Source: Penicillium oxalicum
Lineage: Eukaryota; Ascomycota; Eurotiomycetes; Eurotiales; Aspergillaceae
Direction of reading: 5' to 3'
Length of the DNA stretch: 64,000 bases
Assembly (NCBI RefSeq): GCF_001723175.1
Contig: NC_064651.1
Span: 2,108,001 to 2,172,000, forward strand
The notes under the pieces: model-generated
What the model saw: only the letters and a program-made list of their open reading frames with translations
Database searches by the model: none
What the model was told of the DNA's origin: nothing
Position numbers and translations under genes: made by a program
In this document: positions 41,799 through 51,533 of the stretch, one piece after another
Position numbering within the stretch: position 1 is the stretch's first letter
How the letters are laid out: every line of letters starts with the position of its first letter

Positions 41799-44507
41799 AT
41801 GGCCCAGTCGTCCACTAGCCTCGCCTTTGGTCCAACATCCCACAGAAACGATTCTTCTCCCAACCTGCCGAGCGTCGAAGTGGCGGGCGCATCGACGCTT
41901 CTGTCCATGAACACACCCGAGCCGCCACGTCTCAAGTCTCACAAGGCTCTGCCTCGGAGCGGCATTGTCATTTCTCAAATGAGCTCGTCTCGTTCGATAC
42001 CGGGCTCTCCGGAGTCGACCAGCACGGTCGTCGCGGCGCCCGCTCCTCCACTGACTCCGCCCGCGGCCCACCAGGACGATCATGTTGCGCAGGAACGGAC
42101 ACCGCTGAAGACGTCGACTTCCGGCATCGACATCACTTCACCTGGATTTGTGACGCCGCGTCGGCCGTCAAAGCCGCCTACTCCAGATGTGACACCACCG
42201 CGGACGAGTTCCACCAGGCGCCCAACCCTCAACCCCATTGTGCACTTGTCGTCCTCCTCACGAGCCGAATCCTTCCAAACCGCCTTGGAAAGTCTCTCTT
42301 CCGACGGCGACATGGACACGCCAGTTCGCGCCCTATCCCAACGGTCATCTCAGAAGCCCACCAGACAAGCACCCGTGAGTAAGAAGAGGAACCACACGGC
42401 GAGCCATCCCGCAACTATCAACTCCGTCAAAGACACTCCACCCTCTGCGTCGCGAATCCTCAGTACGACAGACTTCGAAACTAGGTTCGAGTCGTTCGAT
42501 GGAGCCTGGGCCTCACCCAACCAAACAGACGCGCTGTCAACGACTTTGGCGCAGCCAGAGAAAGCGTCGAATGCACAAGCCCTATCGACACAGAACACCG
42601 GCACTACTGATAACACCCTCGATGTGAAACGTCTTGATGAATCACTGATGAGGGAAAAGAATTTGCGTGAAAGGGTCCATAGCAAACATTCGTTGGAGGA
42701 TACTCCTTCGATGGAACGTTTCCGCGAAGAAATTGGTTGGCCCTCGTACGCTTCAGAGCTGTTCCATCTCGAAGAATCCAAGTCCCGCAGGATCTCGGGG
42801 GTCTCCTCTGCCTCCACTGTGGAGGCTTTGATCATCGAATCTCCCAGAAGAGTTCCTCGCTCGTTACGACACACGGAGAAAAGAAGCTCACTGCGATCTG
42901 TAAGCTCACCTGTGTCCCGATCGGGACGAACCTCCACCGGCTCCAATGTCGATTCGCAGCACCGCCTGCTTCACAAGGCAGCGCGAATCTCCGATCAAGA
43001 TCGCAGAAGCATTGCGTCCGACGTCTCTTTCTCGGCTCAAGTGAACCCAAGTGCTCCACAAGCACCTCCTACCGTCATCCCGGTTGTGGTAATTCCCGAA
43101 CGGCGTTCATCTCTTAAATCTGGACCTACCAGCTCCACGTCATCTAAGCCTAGTTCACAGCGCTCTCAACGACGACCGCCACCGGTGTCGTCAAGTAGCT
43201 CTGCGGTCGTCCCCTCGCAGAGACCTCGGACGGTGTCAGATTCGGCATCTGTGCGCACCCGAGACATGGACTCGAAAGATCGACCAATGGGTCGGCCGGT
43301 GATTCCACCTCGCAGTTCTTCACTCTCCGCACCGACCAGCCGCAACAACTCCCGCTCTACTTCACTCACTTCTGAAAGTTTACGCAGTCACACCTTGGCT
43401 CTTGATCAGGAGATGTTCAAACGTGGAGATCACATGCCCGTCTCGCCGCCTCGCCACAATATTCTGGGCCCCAACGGCCGTGGCAAAAGCCTACTTGAGG
43501 CACCGAGACTGCCAGAAGTTGTGTTGGACGGCTCAACGGACGACATGGCGACTCTGCGCCCGCCATCATTGCCATATACTCAGTGGTCGATTCCATCCTC
43601 GTCCCCAGGCCCGATCGAAATCCGGGAGGCGACGGCGGTAAGCCTGTTCGCGCACCGCAATCGATCGCTGCTCCTAGTTGATCAGCGACTGCCTGCGAGC
43701 AACCGCACGACTTCGGGCTTGGTCAAAGAATTATCACCCCACGAACCTCATCCTCGGACGCCAGCAGATTCCACCGCGATTCCATCGTACATGTTTGTCG
43801 AGTCCCCTCTGAAAAACCCACGGCCACCACCGAAGCCTCCTGTCTCAAAGCCGCTCCCACCACTTCCCCCAACAGACGAGGCACCAAAGAGCACAGAGGG
43901 GCCTGGTCTTGGTCGTCGGTGGACTTCCGTTCGGCGCACCTGGACCTCACGTCCTCGATCGGACTCTTTCGGCGCCATCACGCGGTCGCTCTCCATGCGG
44001 TCAGCCAAGAATCGCAAGGCCGGGATAGAGATGGACAGTCGCTTGCACCCTTTCTGGCGCCCTCGCGGATTCTGGGATGATTTGCCAGTGTCGCCTGAAA
44101 AGGGGCCATCGACCAGTCACACTCCAGCTGAGCAGAACTATGGGAGCACCCCACTGGGTTTCCATCACCCGCGGCTCATTTTTGAGGGACCCCCGGTGAT
44201 GGATCGTCGCAGTCCGGAGATGAAGCGGTTCCTCGATGGAATGACGTCCGCCAGTCGCGGCAGTCTTGTCGATACCGGTGGAATCTGGCGCGCTGGGACA
44301 CCACTGTATCAAAACCGCTACGGTATGCTGTCTCGGTGGCGCATGCGCTGGCGGTATTTGTCTGTGAGTGCGTTACGCGCTCGTTTTCAACGAATGCGTC
44401 AGCGTCGAGAGGAGCGGAAAAGAGCTGCTCGACGGGAAAGTCTGAAGCAGAGCATTGGTGGTCCATTACATGTTGTTTCCAGCGCTGCGCCTGGGAGTCT
44501 GCGTTGA
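41799..44507 (+). CDS. Conserved fungal disordered protein, function unknown
   Basis: Intronless frame of 902 residues from the ATG at 41799 (MAQSSTSLAF). Most of it is low-complexity: Ser, Pro, Arg and Thr rich, with many RxxS sites (e.g. RRSSLKS, RSSSLS) that suit basophilic kinases, and a proline cluster (NPRPPPKPPVSKPLPPLPP) able to bind SH3 domains. The last 170 residues look more structured and conserved: SRLHPFWRPRGFWDDL, then SPEMKRFLDGM, then a very basic helix (RWRMRWRYLSVSALRARFQR, followed by MRQRREERKRAARRE). There is no signal peptide or membrane segment. I do not recognise a named family; the pattern suggests a scaffold at cell cortex or nucleus, which is only a guess. Codon use and length make coding certain. 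Confidence 0.85.
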   Translation: MAQSSTSLAFGPTSHRNDSSPNLPSVEVAGASTLLSMNTPEPPRLKSHKALPRSGIVISQMSSSRSIPGSPESTSTVVAAPAPPLTPPAAHQDDHVAQERTPLKTSTSGIDITSPGFVTPRRPSKPPTPDVTPPRTSSTRRPTLNPIVHLSSSSRAESFQTALESLSSDGDMDTPVRALSQRSSQKPTRQAPVSKKRNHTASHPATINSVKDTPPSASRILSTTDFETRFESFDGAWASPNQTDALSTTLAQPEKASNAQALSTQNTGTTDNTLDVKRLDESLMREKNLRERVHSKHSLEDTPSMERFREEIGWPSYASELFHLEESKSRRISGVSSASTVEALIIESPRRVPRSLRHTEKRSSLRSVSSPVSRSGRTSTGSNVDSQHRLLHKAARISDQDRRSIASDVSFSAQVNPSAPQAPPTVIPVVVIPERRSSLKSGPTSSTSSKPSSQRSQRRPPPVSSSSSAVVPSQRPRTVSDSASVRTRDMDSKDRPMGRPVIPPRSSSLSAPTSRNNSRSTSLTSESLRSHTLALDQEMFKRGDHMPVSPPRHNILGPNGRGKSLLEAPRLPEVVLDGSTDDMATLRPPSLPYTQWSIPSSSPGPIEIREATAVSLFAHRNRSLLLVDQRLPASNRTTSGLVKELSPHEPHPRTPADSTAIPSYMFVESPLKNPRPPPKPPVSKPLPPLPPTDEAPKSTEGPGLGRRWTSVRRTWTSRPRSDSFGAITRSLSMRSAKNRKAGIEMDSRLHPFWRPRGFWDDLPVSPEKGPSTSHTPAEQNYGSTPLGFHHPRLIFEGPPVMDRRSPEMKRFLDGMTSASRGSLVDTGGIWRAGTPLYQNRYGMLSRWRMRWRYLSVSALRARFQRMRQRREERKRAARRESLKQSIGGPLHVVSSAAPGSLR

Positions 44508-45219
44508 AGTTTGCTTTCTCCGAACCCTCCCCGCCTCACCCCCACTCGAGTCTCGAGTCAGGGAGCACGACGACCATTACTCAGGAAGTGCCCGTGGTGG
44601 CTATGGCCTTTCTGATCATATATCACCCGTGGTTCACTTTAGACATATTGGGTCATGGAATGATGGTTCCTCCTCTTCCTTTCTGCCCCGGATGACCCGT
44701 TCACGTCCCATCGGCCCGTGTTGATTTGATGATTTGATGATTTACCCCGTTGATCTTGATTTGATTTATGAACATTACGAACCGAAATGATTTTTCTGCA
44801 TCATGATGATTGAATGACTTATGTTTATGTTTTATGCCCTCTGATACGTTGATGCCCGCCCGAGAATCAAGCGCCACCTTCCAGGGGGGAGCAGATGTCC
44901 AGATGTACCAAAAGGGATGTTTAACGATTTGACCAAAAATATACCATTTGATGTTGTTTTGTTTTCTTTTATCTTTCCTTCTTTGCCAAGTACCAGATAT
45001 ACGATTGCTGATCTATAACACTTGTACACTCACCAATCTTGCTGTCCCTGTAGAGTCGATGCCCACCTTTTTTCTATTCGACTCATGGAATACCTCCCTG
45101 TTACCACTGGACTAAAGCTCCCTGCCCAGGTATCTCATCAATTAAACCGGAAAGCAATACACCATGGAATGGACCTCGCCCATCCTCTGAAGTATAACAG
45201 CATAAAAAGATAAACCAAG
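44508..45219. other. Intergenic, convergent
   Basis: 3' flanks of the 902-residue gene and the small minus-strand gene. GATTTGAT units repeat at about 44722-44768. No gene is seen. Confidence 0.5.
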
Positions 45220-45735
45220 TCACACCCGCCCTCCCCAATATCCCCCCCGACTCGCCCTCGTCCTCTTCCCCCGACCACTAACAATCGCCCTCCCCCGAAT
45301 TGCCATCGACCCATACTCGGCCTCCTGCTCTCCCCTCCTGCGCCGCTGATCCGGCGTCTCCCCAGCTCCAGCTCCAGCTTCACCGCTCCTCGTCGCACCA
45401 CCAAGGTGACCTTCCGCATCAGAAGGTGCTCCCGCCTCTCGCGCCTGTGCGCGCATCGCCGCCCGTTTCAACATACCCTCCCACGCCGACGGGTCCAGAA
45501 AAGGCTGCGGCGCAGCCGCAAACGAGTACTCTGTTCGTGGCACACTGGCACTATTGAGTGCGACCGTTTCGTGCACGTGTTCGTCCGAAGAAAGGGGTGA
45601 TTTCAATTCGGTCGTTGCGGGCTTTGCGCTGGGGTTGAGCGTCTTGTATACAGGGTGTGAGTTGGAGGTTGAGTGTGTTGTTGGGGGGAGCAGAGGGCGT
45701 TTATGTGGGATTAGAAGTGGGCGGTTATGCGTCAT
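45220..45735 (-). CDS. Small hypothetical protein
   Basis: Single-exon frame of 171 residues from MTHNRPLLIPHKRPLLPP. The middle contains a more ordered segment (FLDPSAWEGMLKRAAMRAQA), followed by a Gly/Arg/Glu-rich basic tail (QRRRRGEQEAEYGSMAIRGR, ending RGGYWGGRV) reminiscent of RG-rich RNA-binding tails. No family is recognised. The frame stays open upstream to 45969 but that part codes hydrophobic low-complexity sequence from pyrimidine-rich DNA and is more likely leader. Coding is plausible rather than proven. Confidence 0.5.
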   Translation of the reverse strand: MTHNRPLLIPHKRPLLPPTTHSTSNSHPVYKTLNPSAKPATTELKSPLSSDEHVHETVALNSASVPRTEYSFAAAPQPFLDPSAWEGMLKRAAMRAQAREAGAPSDAEGHLGGATRSGEAGAGAGETPDQRRRRGEQEAEYGSMAIRGRAIVSGRGKRTRASRGGYWGGRV

Positions 45736-46512
45736 TTTTGATTGGGGAGTAGAGCTGGAAAGGAAGAGGGGGGTTAAATCTTTATCTTTGAGGCTTTGAG
45801 GTTTGGAGTCTTGAAGGGGGGAAAAGGGGAGAAAAGTAAAAAAGAGAAAAAGGAACGAGGAGACGCGGACGAGGACGAAGATGATGACGATGACGATGTT
45901 GGGCTGATAAGCTTGTCTCTCCTCTTTGCTTTGCAGATAAGTTGCAGCTTGAGTCCTGCACATCTCCACACTTGCTTATCGCTTATCGATGGCAGTATGT
46001 TGCGATTTGTAGGTGTACAATAAACACTTTTAGTAGGAATCGTCTGTATGAAGTTAGTTCCCCCCCTCTTTTCTTTCGTGTTTACGATATTGTGGATGAG
46101 CTGTGGATTTATACGATTCAAGTCCAGTGGATGAGCTAGAGAACTGACTGAGACTACTGCGGAACGGCCAACTTGCAATGTAGAGGGCATTCGCTCAAGG
46201 CAAAATCTCTCAAGTGCGAAATCTTCCGCAAAGCATATCAAGTGTCGGATCATTACATCAGGCGAGACATGGCATGGACAGCCCGCGAGGTATGGGAGGG
46301 CAAAGACAAAGAACAAAAAAGGGGAAGCGCTCCCAGATCTCGATTGATATGTTCAGGGCGTGGGAAACTTTCAAAAATAAATCATTGACTTGCCTTTGTG
46401 TGGTATATTAGTACAAATCAAGAGGGACATGGAGCAGCAGAAGGCCCCATGGAGAAATATTCAACAGAAAAGTCAACAGTCCATCTTCAGACTCCCAGCG
46501 CCGAACGGGCAT
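45736..46512. other. Intergenic upstream of the small hypothetical gene
   Basis: On the minus strand this is a T/C-rich leader with a GAC/GAT microsatellite (about 45861-45898), then the 3' flank of the Leu3-type regulator. No further gene is seen. Confidence 0.5.
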
Positions 46513-49109
46513 CTATACGATGCTTTGAGGCTCGATACCACCCACGGCTGAATAAGAGTAAGGCAGATCAACCAATCCGTCCAGAAGCCAGTTCAACGGG
46601 TCAAAGACCTCGTAGTTCGGCTCCATAAATCCACTGGGCAGGCTATTGACACCTGGGCCTGGTGGTTGGACTCCGAGACTGGGCGCGGCCAGCATGGGCG
46701 CAGGCGCGAGACTTGGATCACCGCCGGATATCCCGGGTGTTGATGATTGAGTTCGTACCAAGCCCACGGAGGATGCGTTAGAGGAATCGGCGGCCGAGTC
46801 GGGATTGGTCGGGTTCTTGAGATATGCTGCAAACCGAACAATTAGCCAAGTGAAAAAAAAAAACAAAGTCCACTAGGACTTTGCCGCTCTCACGCACCTT
46901 CAATATTGCGCCCCTTGGTTCGCGTATCCTCTCGCCATCGCCAGACAGAGTCGAAGAGCAAAGACATGCTCATCCGACATCGCACTTTCAGTCGCAAGGA
47001 ATCATCCACGTCCGTGTTGCTACCGGTCGCCCGCTGAGTCCCGCCACCAAGCCTCCACATCTGAGCAAGCACTTCGGCAAGTCGCTCCGGTAGATCATTG
47101 CTCGAGACTGACACGCCACGGATGGCCCAAATTGTCCGGTTGAAAAGGTTTTTCGTGTATTCCATATCGATGTGGGACGAAAAGAAACTCTTACTCAGCT
47201 TGAGAAGAGTACACCCGGCAGCGACCATCATCTGATAGATATAGTAGGGGGTATATGAGAGGACGGGACCAACGTCCGTTTCCAGATTCATGGCCGCTTC
47301 GAGAAAAGAGGTCGTGGCAACATATAGAGAGAGGAGACGCTCGCGGTAGTCTTTCGTCGAAGGCTCATCAAAAAATGCAGAAAGGTGGAGATGGAGGTTT
47401 GCGGCTCGAAGGTAAAGCTTTGTGATGGCTAGGGTCACAGTCAACATTTAGGAATCGAGGAGGAAGAAAAGAGCAGAGTGCAGTCAGCCCTCACCATCTT
47501 GCTGCGTCTTGAGCTGTTCTTCCAGCTCATCGAAATCACGAGACAGGAAAGAAATCATGGCGTGCCTCTCTTGATCTGTGGAGAGACCAACGGGGTCCCG
47601 CCGATTGCTGTACAGGGCTCTTGTGATTTTGTCACAGAATTTTTCGACATCCAGCCGTGGCCTAATATCTGACGGGAGTTTGAAATTGGGATCCGTAGAA
47701 TCGCTCGATAAGGTCCAGTCGTAGAGCGTCGAGGGTGGCTGGCCATAACCGGTAGACACACTAGTGGTAAAAGACAAAAAGAAAAGACTTAGACTCCTGG
47801 GGCGTGGCAGACAAAGAGACTAGGGCATCCAAGGAACTTACCGCTGCGCAACGATGTTGCAAATGGCCCATGTCTGCACTTTATCCCTCAGCTCTTCTTC
47901 GATGAGCTCCACACGAAATTTGCTAAAGTCCTGGGTATGCGACGGGCGATGAAGACCCAGCTGCATCGCCACTTGGACCATCATTCCGCAAAGCATGAAT
48001 GTTGGATCTGTTGATGTACTGCTTGTGGGGAAGGGCCACGAGCAGAGTAGACAGAGCGCCTTCACCACATGATAACTCTGGGGGATATCGGCCAGCGTAC
48101 TCCAGACAAGACGAGTCACGGGCCCGGCAAGGGAAGTGAGGAGGCCGGAGTCGCTCTGATAGCGCCTCGCTCCAACGCTGACGATCGTCCAGAACAACAG
48201 GGGTGAAGCGGAGAAGTAGTCTTCGGGGGTTTTCGTCCGATTGAGGAAGGGGAGGAATGGATGATAATATGTGAAGAATCTGTTGCCGTTAGAATCCAAG
48301 TGTTCCCGTACCAGGGCCGTAGGTGTGGTGCTGGAGCAAGGCCACCTACAGATTGAAGAGCTCCTTTACTTTCTCCGGGACTACTATCACATCTTCTATC
48401 CGTTTGAACTGATGGGTATTGTTGCGCATGTAGTTGGAGCTGTCGAACCCCGAACGCAAATCGAGCAGCGATGCGACCGCCTCCTGGGAGCCCATGTATT
48501 GATCGGCGGACATGGCCGACGGTGTCTGGTAGACACCGGCGGGACTGACATGGTTGGACTCTTGTTTCGGCGTCACCTGGCCGGCTGAAAGCTGTGATTG
48601 CTGCTGGTAGGCGCCTGCACCGGAGTTTGCGGTGGCAATTTGCTTCCTGAGCTCGATGATCTCTCGTTCCATTTCCGCATTGCGACTTCGTTTCCCAACT
48701 CGCTTGAAGTTTGATTCGATTTTACACTCGAGCTTGAGTCGGCGACATCTGGAACAGTCCGTCCACGGGTCTTGAACCACATCGCATCTGAGCTAGAACA
48801 GGGCCACGTCTTTTAGCCACGGTGCCTACTTGCGCGACCCGCGATCGGTCAAACGGGCAAGCATCGCTTCGTGCGCTGTTTTCGCATACAAGTGGGAGGA
48901 AATTCACGACGCACCTTCTGCTGACGGCATTCGTTACAGGCGCGCTTTACCGGCTGTCGTCTCTTGTCGTCCCGATCAAGATCTTCCCCGTCGTCGATGC
49001 TGCCCGGGGAGCTGTCCATTCCCGCAAGTGCTACATTGCGCTTGCGAGATGACATGGCATCTGCAGTCGCTGCAGACGGCGCAGTGACTTGATTATTCAC
49101 ACCCGCCAT
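46513..49109 (-). CDS. leuB: Zn2Cys6 transcription factor, Leu3/LeuB type
   Basis: Complement of join 46513-46826, 46898-47428, 47495-47760, 47842-48279, 48350-48792, 48915-49109; 728 residues, five GT-AG introns of 66-122 bp. The binuclear zinc cluster reads CNECRQQKLRC then CSRCRRLKLEC with spacing C-x2-C-x6-C-x9-C-x2-C-x6-C, and is split by the first intron after QQK. A basic linker and short coiled coil follow (KRSRNAEMEREIIELRKQIA). The middle homology region runs from LFFTYYHPFLPFLNRT through SPLLFWTIVSVGARRYQ and MVQVAMQLGLHRPSH to the C-terminus, which ends in an acidic/aromatic patch (NYEVFDPLNWLLDGLVDLPY) that looks like an activation domain. Leu3/LeuB proteins sense alpha-isopropylmalate and control branched-chain amino acid genes. 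Assignment to LeuB rests on remembered similarity; Zn2Cys6 identity is certain. Confidence 0.88.
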
Positions 49110-49431
49110 GACGGGGTTCGTGGCTGCTGAATCATTATCGAGTTTCGCAATGCAGTTTGTGGCCTGGGTCTGCGACCCTCCGTTTCCGTTTAATGAACCC
49201 GAAAACGCCAGACTGATGGTGGGTTACGAATCAAATGAGAACCCAACCGTGCAGAGGTGATCGTGGAGATATATCAATCTCTAAGGATTCGGAATTGCGA
49301 TCAGCGTTGCTGCAACCAAACACTGTGCACCGCAACCTTTTGACCCGACGTCAAGAGATCTTTTCGCTCTCCGCACAAGCCAAATGAGCAGATCAACGGG
49401 CTGTCTTGCCCGTTGCGGCGCGCCGCCGTGA

Positions 49432-49438
49432 TGACTCA
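49432..49438. promoter_or_regulatory. Gcn4/CpcA-type site TGACTCA upstream of leuB
   Basis: Exact palindromic TGACTCA, about 320 bp upstream of the leuB start, with GAGTCAT and CACGTG within 25 bp. Gcn4/CpcA binds TGACTCA under amino acid limitation, so the regulator of leucine synthesis may itself be under cross-pathway control. A 7-bp site also occurs by chance. Confidence 0.45.
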
Positions 49439-49497
49439 GCGCGGGGAGTCATTCACGTGATGCTGAAGAGATAAGGAAAATTCGAGGGAGAGAAGAC

Positions 49498-49525
49498 GAT
49501 CAGGCAGGATCAGGCAGAATCCGGC
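49498..49525. repeat. 10-bp tandem repeat
   Basis: GATCAGGCAG occurs twice in tandem followed by a degenerate third copy (AATCCGGCA). It lies in the leuB upstream region. Confidence 0.7.
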
Positions 49526-51533
49526 AATAGTCAAGTCCCGTGAAGGTTTCCACCGGGCAGCAGAGAGGTACCGAATAGCACACCTGCGCGAAACGCTTGA
49601 GCCTACTCGAAGGTATACGTTCAGCTGGATGAGGTGTCCGCCGAGTCTGGCGGAGAACTCGCATCTACAGCCCGTATGCAGTATCTCAGCTGGTCATCTG
49701 GAGCCTCAAGGTGGCTCATTTGCACTTCAAAGTCTGGACTCCCTTAAGGAAAAAAAATGAAGAAGTATTCCAGCAGAGTCGTGGCCCGGGTAGGATATCT
49801 TGTCATGTCCACTTTATGCTGCCAGGTAAACTGCCCATAGTAGATTCTTAAGGCTGTTCCTCCACCTGGATGTCCCCTCTACACCTACACTGCATGCACG
49901 AGTACATAATAGTGACGCCCTACCTAACCTACTAGTCAAGCAACCTCGGTCGTACATCCATTTGACCAAGATAAGCATCCATATGGATAGAATCCAAACC
50001 CAAGTAGACAGTATTAGTCTGCACATCCAGCTACACAGCGCGAACCTATGGATTTATAAAAGACACGCTCGCGTGAATGGACCGTGCAGAGGATGACATG
50101 CGGACAGGTGATGGACCCCATCGTTTCTCGAAGCTTGCTCTTCGTATTCTGTGCATGGGCCCAAAAGGCTAAGTGAGGTCGAGACGATCCGCTGTCTGCT
50201 TTCGAGTAATCGCCAGAGCGGTGAAATACGCCCGGTAAGAGGCCGTTCCCTGTCTTCCTGGTGGCCACCGAGGCAGTGCTGCTGTGTTCTCGAAGGGTTT
50301 CCGTGATGCTGGCAATGGGATGCACGTCTGGCCCGATCGGCCGCATGACCACTACAGGGCTTGAAGTCCCCGTGACACTTGTCATTGGATTGCACCCGAC
50401 ATTGCGCCCCCATCCAAGCACCTACCGATGGAGTACCAAAGGTACATTTGATGCAGTATCGAATGAGCTCGTAGGTACATGTATGGACACTTTGCACTAC
50501 TAGCGCACTGATTGATGCAGTACGGACACTCTACCTGTACAGAGTACATGAACCGACGGGGGCTGCTGACGAACTAAGCGATAATGATACCAGCAAATGA
50601 GGATTCCAGAGATCCTCGCGTCCATTTCCTTTCGATGGGAATCCACCAAATCCAGAGATACAGCTGTCGCCCGCCCCACCAGACACGGAATATCCGTTTG
50701 ATCAAAAGGGAGTGGGGCAAAGGGAAGACTTGTCGAGGCTCTGAGTCTGAGCCTCGAGAAGACCAGAGCATTTCCTTTTACGGAGATTCCTGGTTGACCC
50801 TGACACGCACCCGTAGACTGTACCACGGCTCGGTCCCTTTGACTGAGTAGCCAAGGTGGTTGCCATACACGGACGGGAGCCGCAGGTATGGGAATGCGGG
50901 AAATGGACATCTCTCTTTCTTAGTACATCCATCCCGGGGTTGTGAGCTCAGGTTGGGACGCCTAATCTTCGATGGAAGTTCTTGCCTGGAACATGTTGGC
51001 ACTGATGTTCGAGTCGTCATTCTGCATGACAAGGTGTTGGATCCGACCCATTTTGTGGAGTGCTTGTGCCCCCCGCAAGGCTGAGCTGGGCACCCGTCCC
51101 CATTCTCCAGGCTCCACGGGTTCGCTCACATCCCGTGCCAGCACTGCCCTTGGAAACAGAACAGACGGGAAACACGAGCCAGACTCCACGCAACCTGGGT
51201 CTCATACTCGACAATCTGTCCGATCGACAATGTGTAGAGGGCCCCAAATAGAAGTAGACTCGAGAGTAGATCATACGGTGGGGGCCATTTGTCCGGCTCG
51301 ACTCATCGAGTCTCGGTCAGGTCGTCTCACCTCCAACTATAAAGCTCCCCCTCCGGCGCCACCACGACCGGCGAAAATCTTCGTACTGCACAACCTGCAG
51401 AGTCAGTGAATTTTTGTTTTGTCTTGGATTCACGTTCAGGCAGGTGGCTGTTCTGACAGACTTATCTGTTTTTGGTTCTCATTTCCCCGTTTATCAATTC
51501 ATCAAGGCTCTCTCCTGTTTTGGAGGCCATTTC

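Larger units (their letters stand above)
49110..51533. other. Divergent intergenic, leuB / DUF1399 gene
   Basis: This is 2.4 kb. The leuB side carries TGACTCA (49432) and CACGTG (49454), then a 10-bp tandem repeat at 49498-49525. A patch of GTAC-containing words occurs at 50470-50560. No supportable gene is seen; short minus frames around 50050-50900 are unrelated to known families. Confidence 0.5.

Noticed and set aside
41368..41910. 180-codon plus frame upstream of and overlapping the 902-residue gene
   Set aside because: It overlaps the start of a far better frame and has Arg/Ser-rich sequence without a family.
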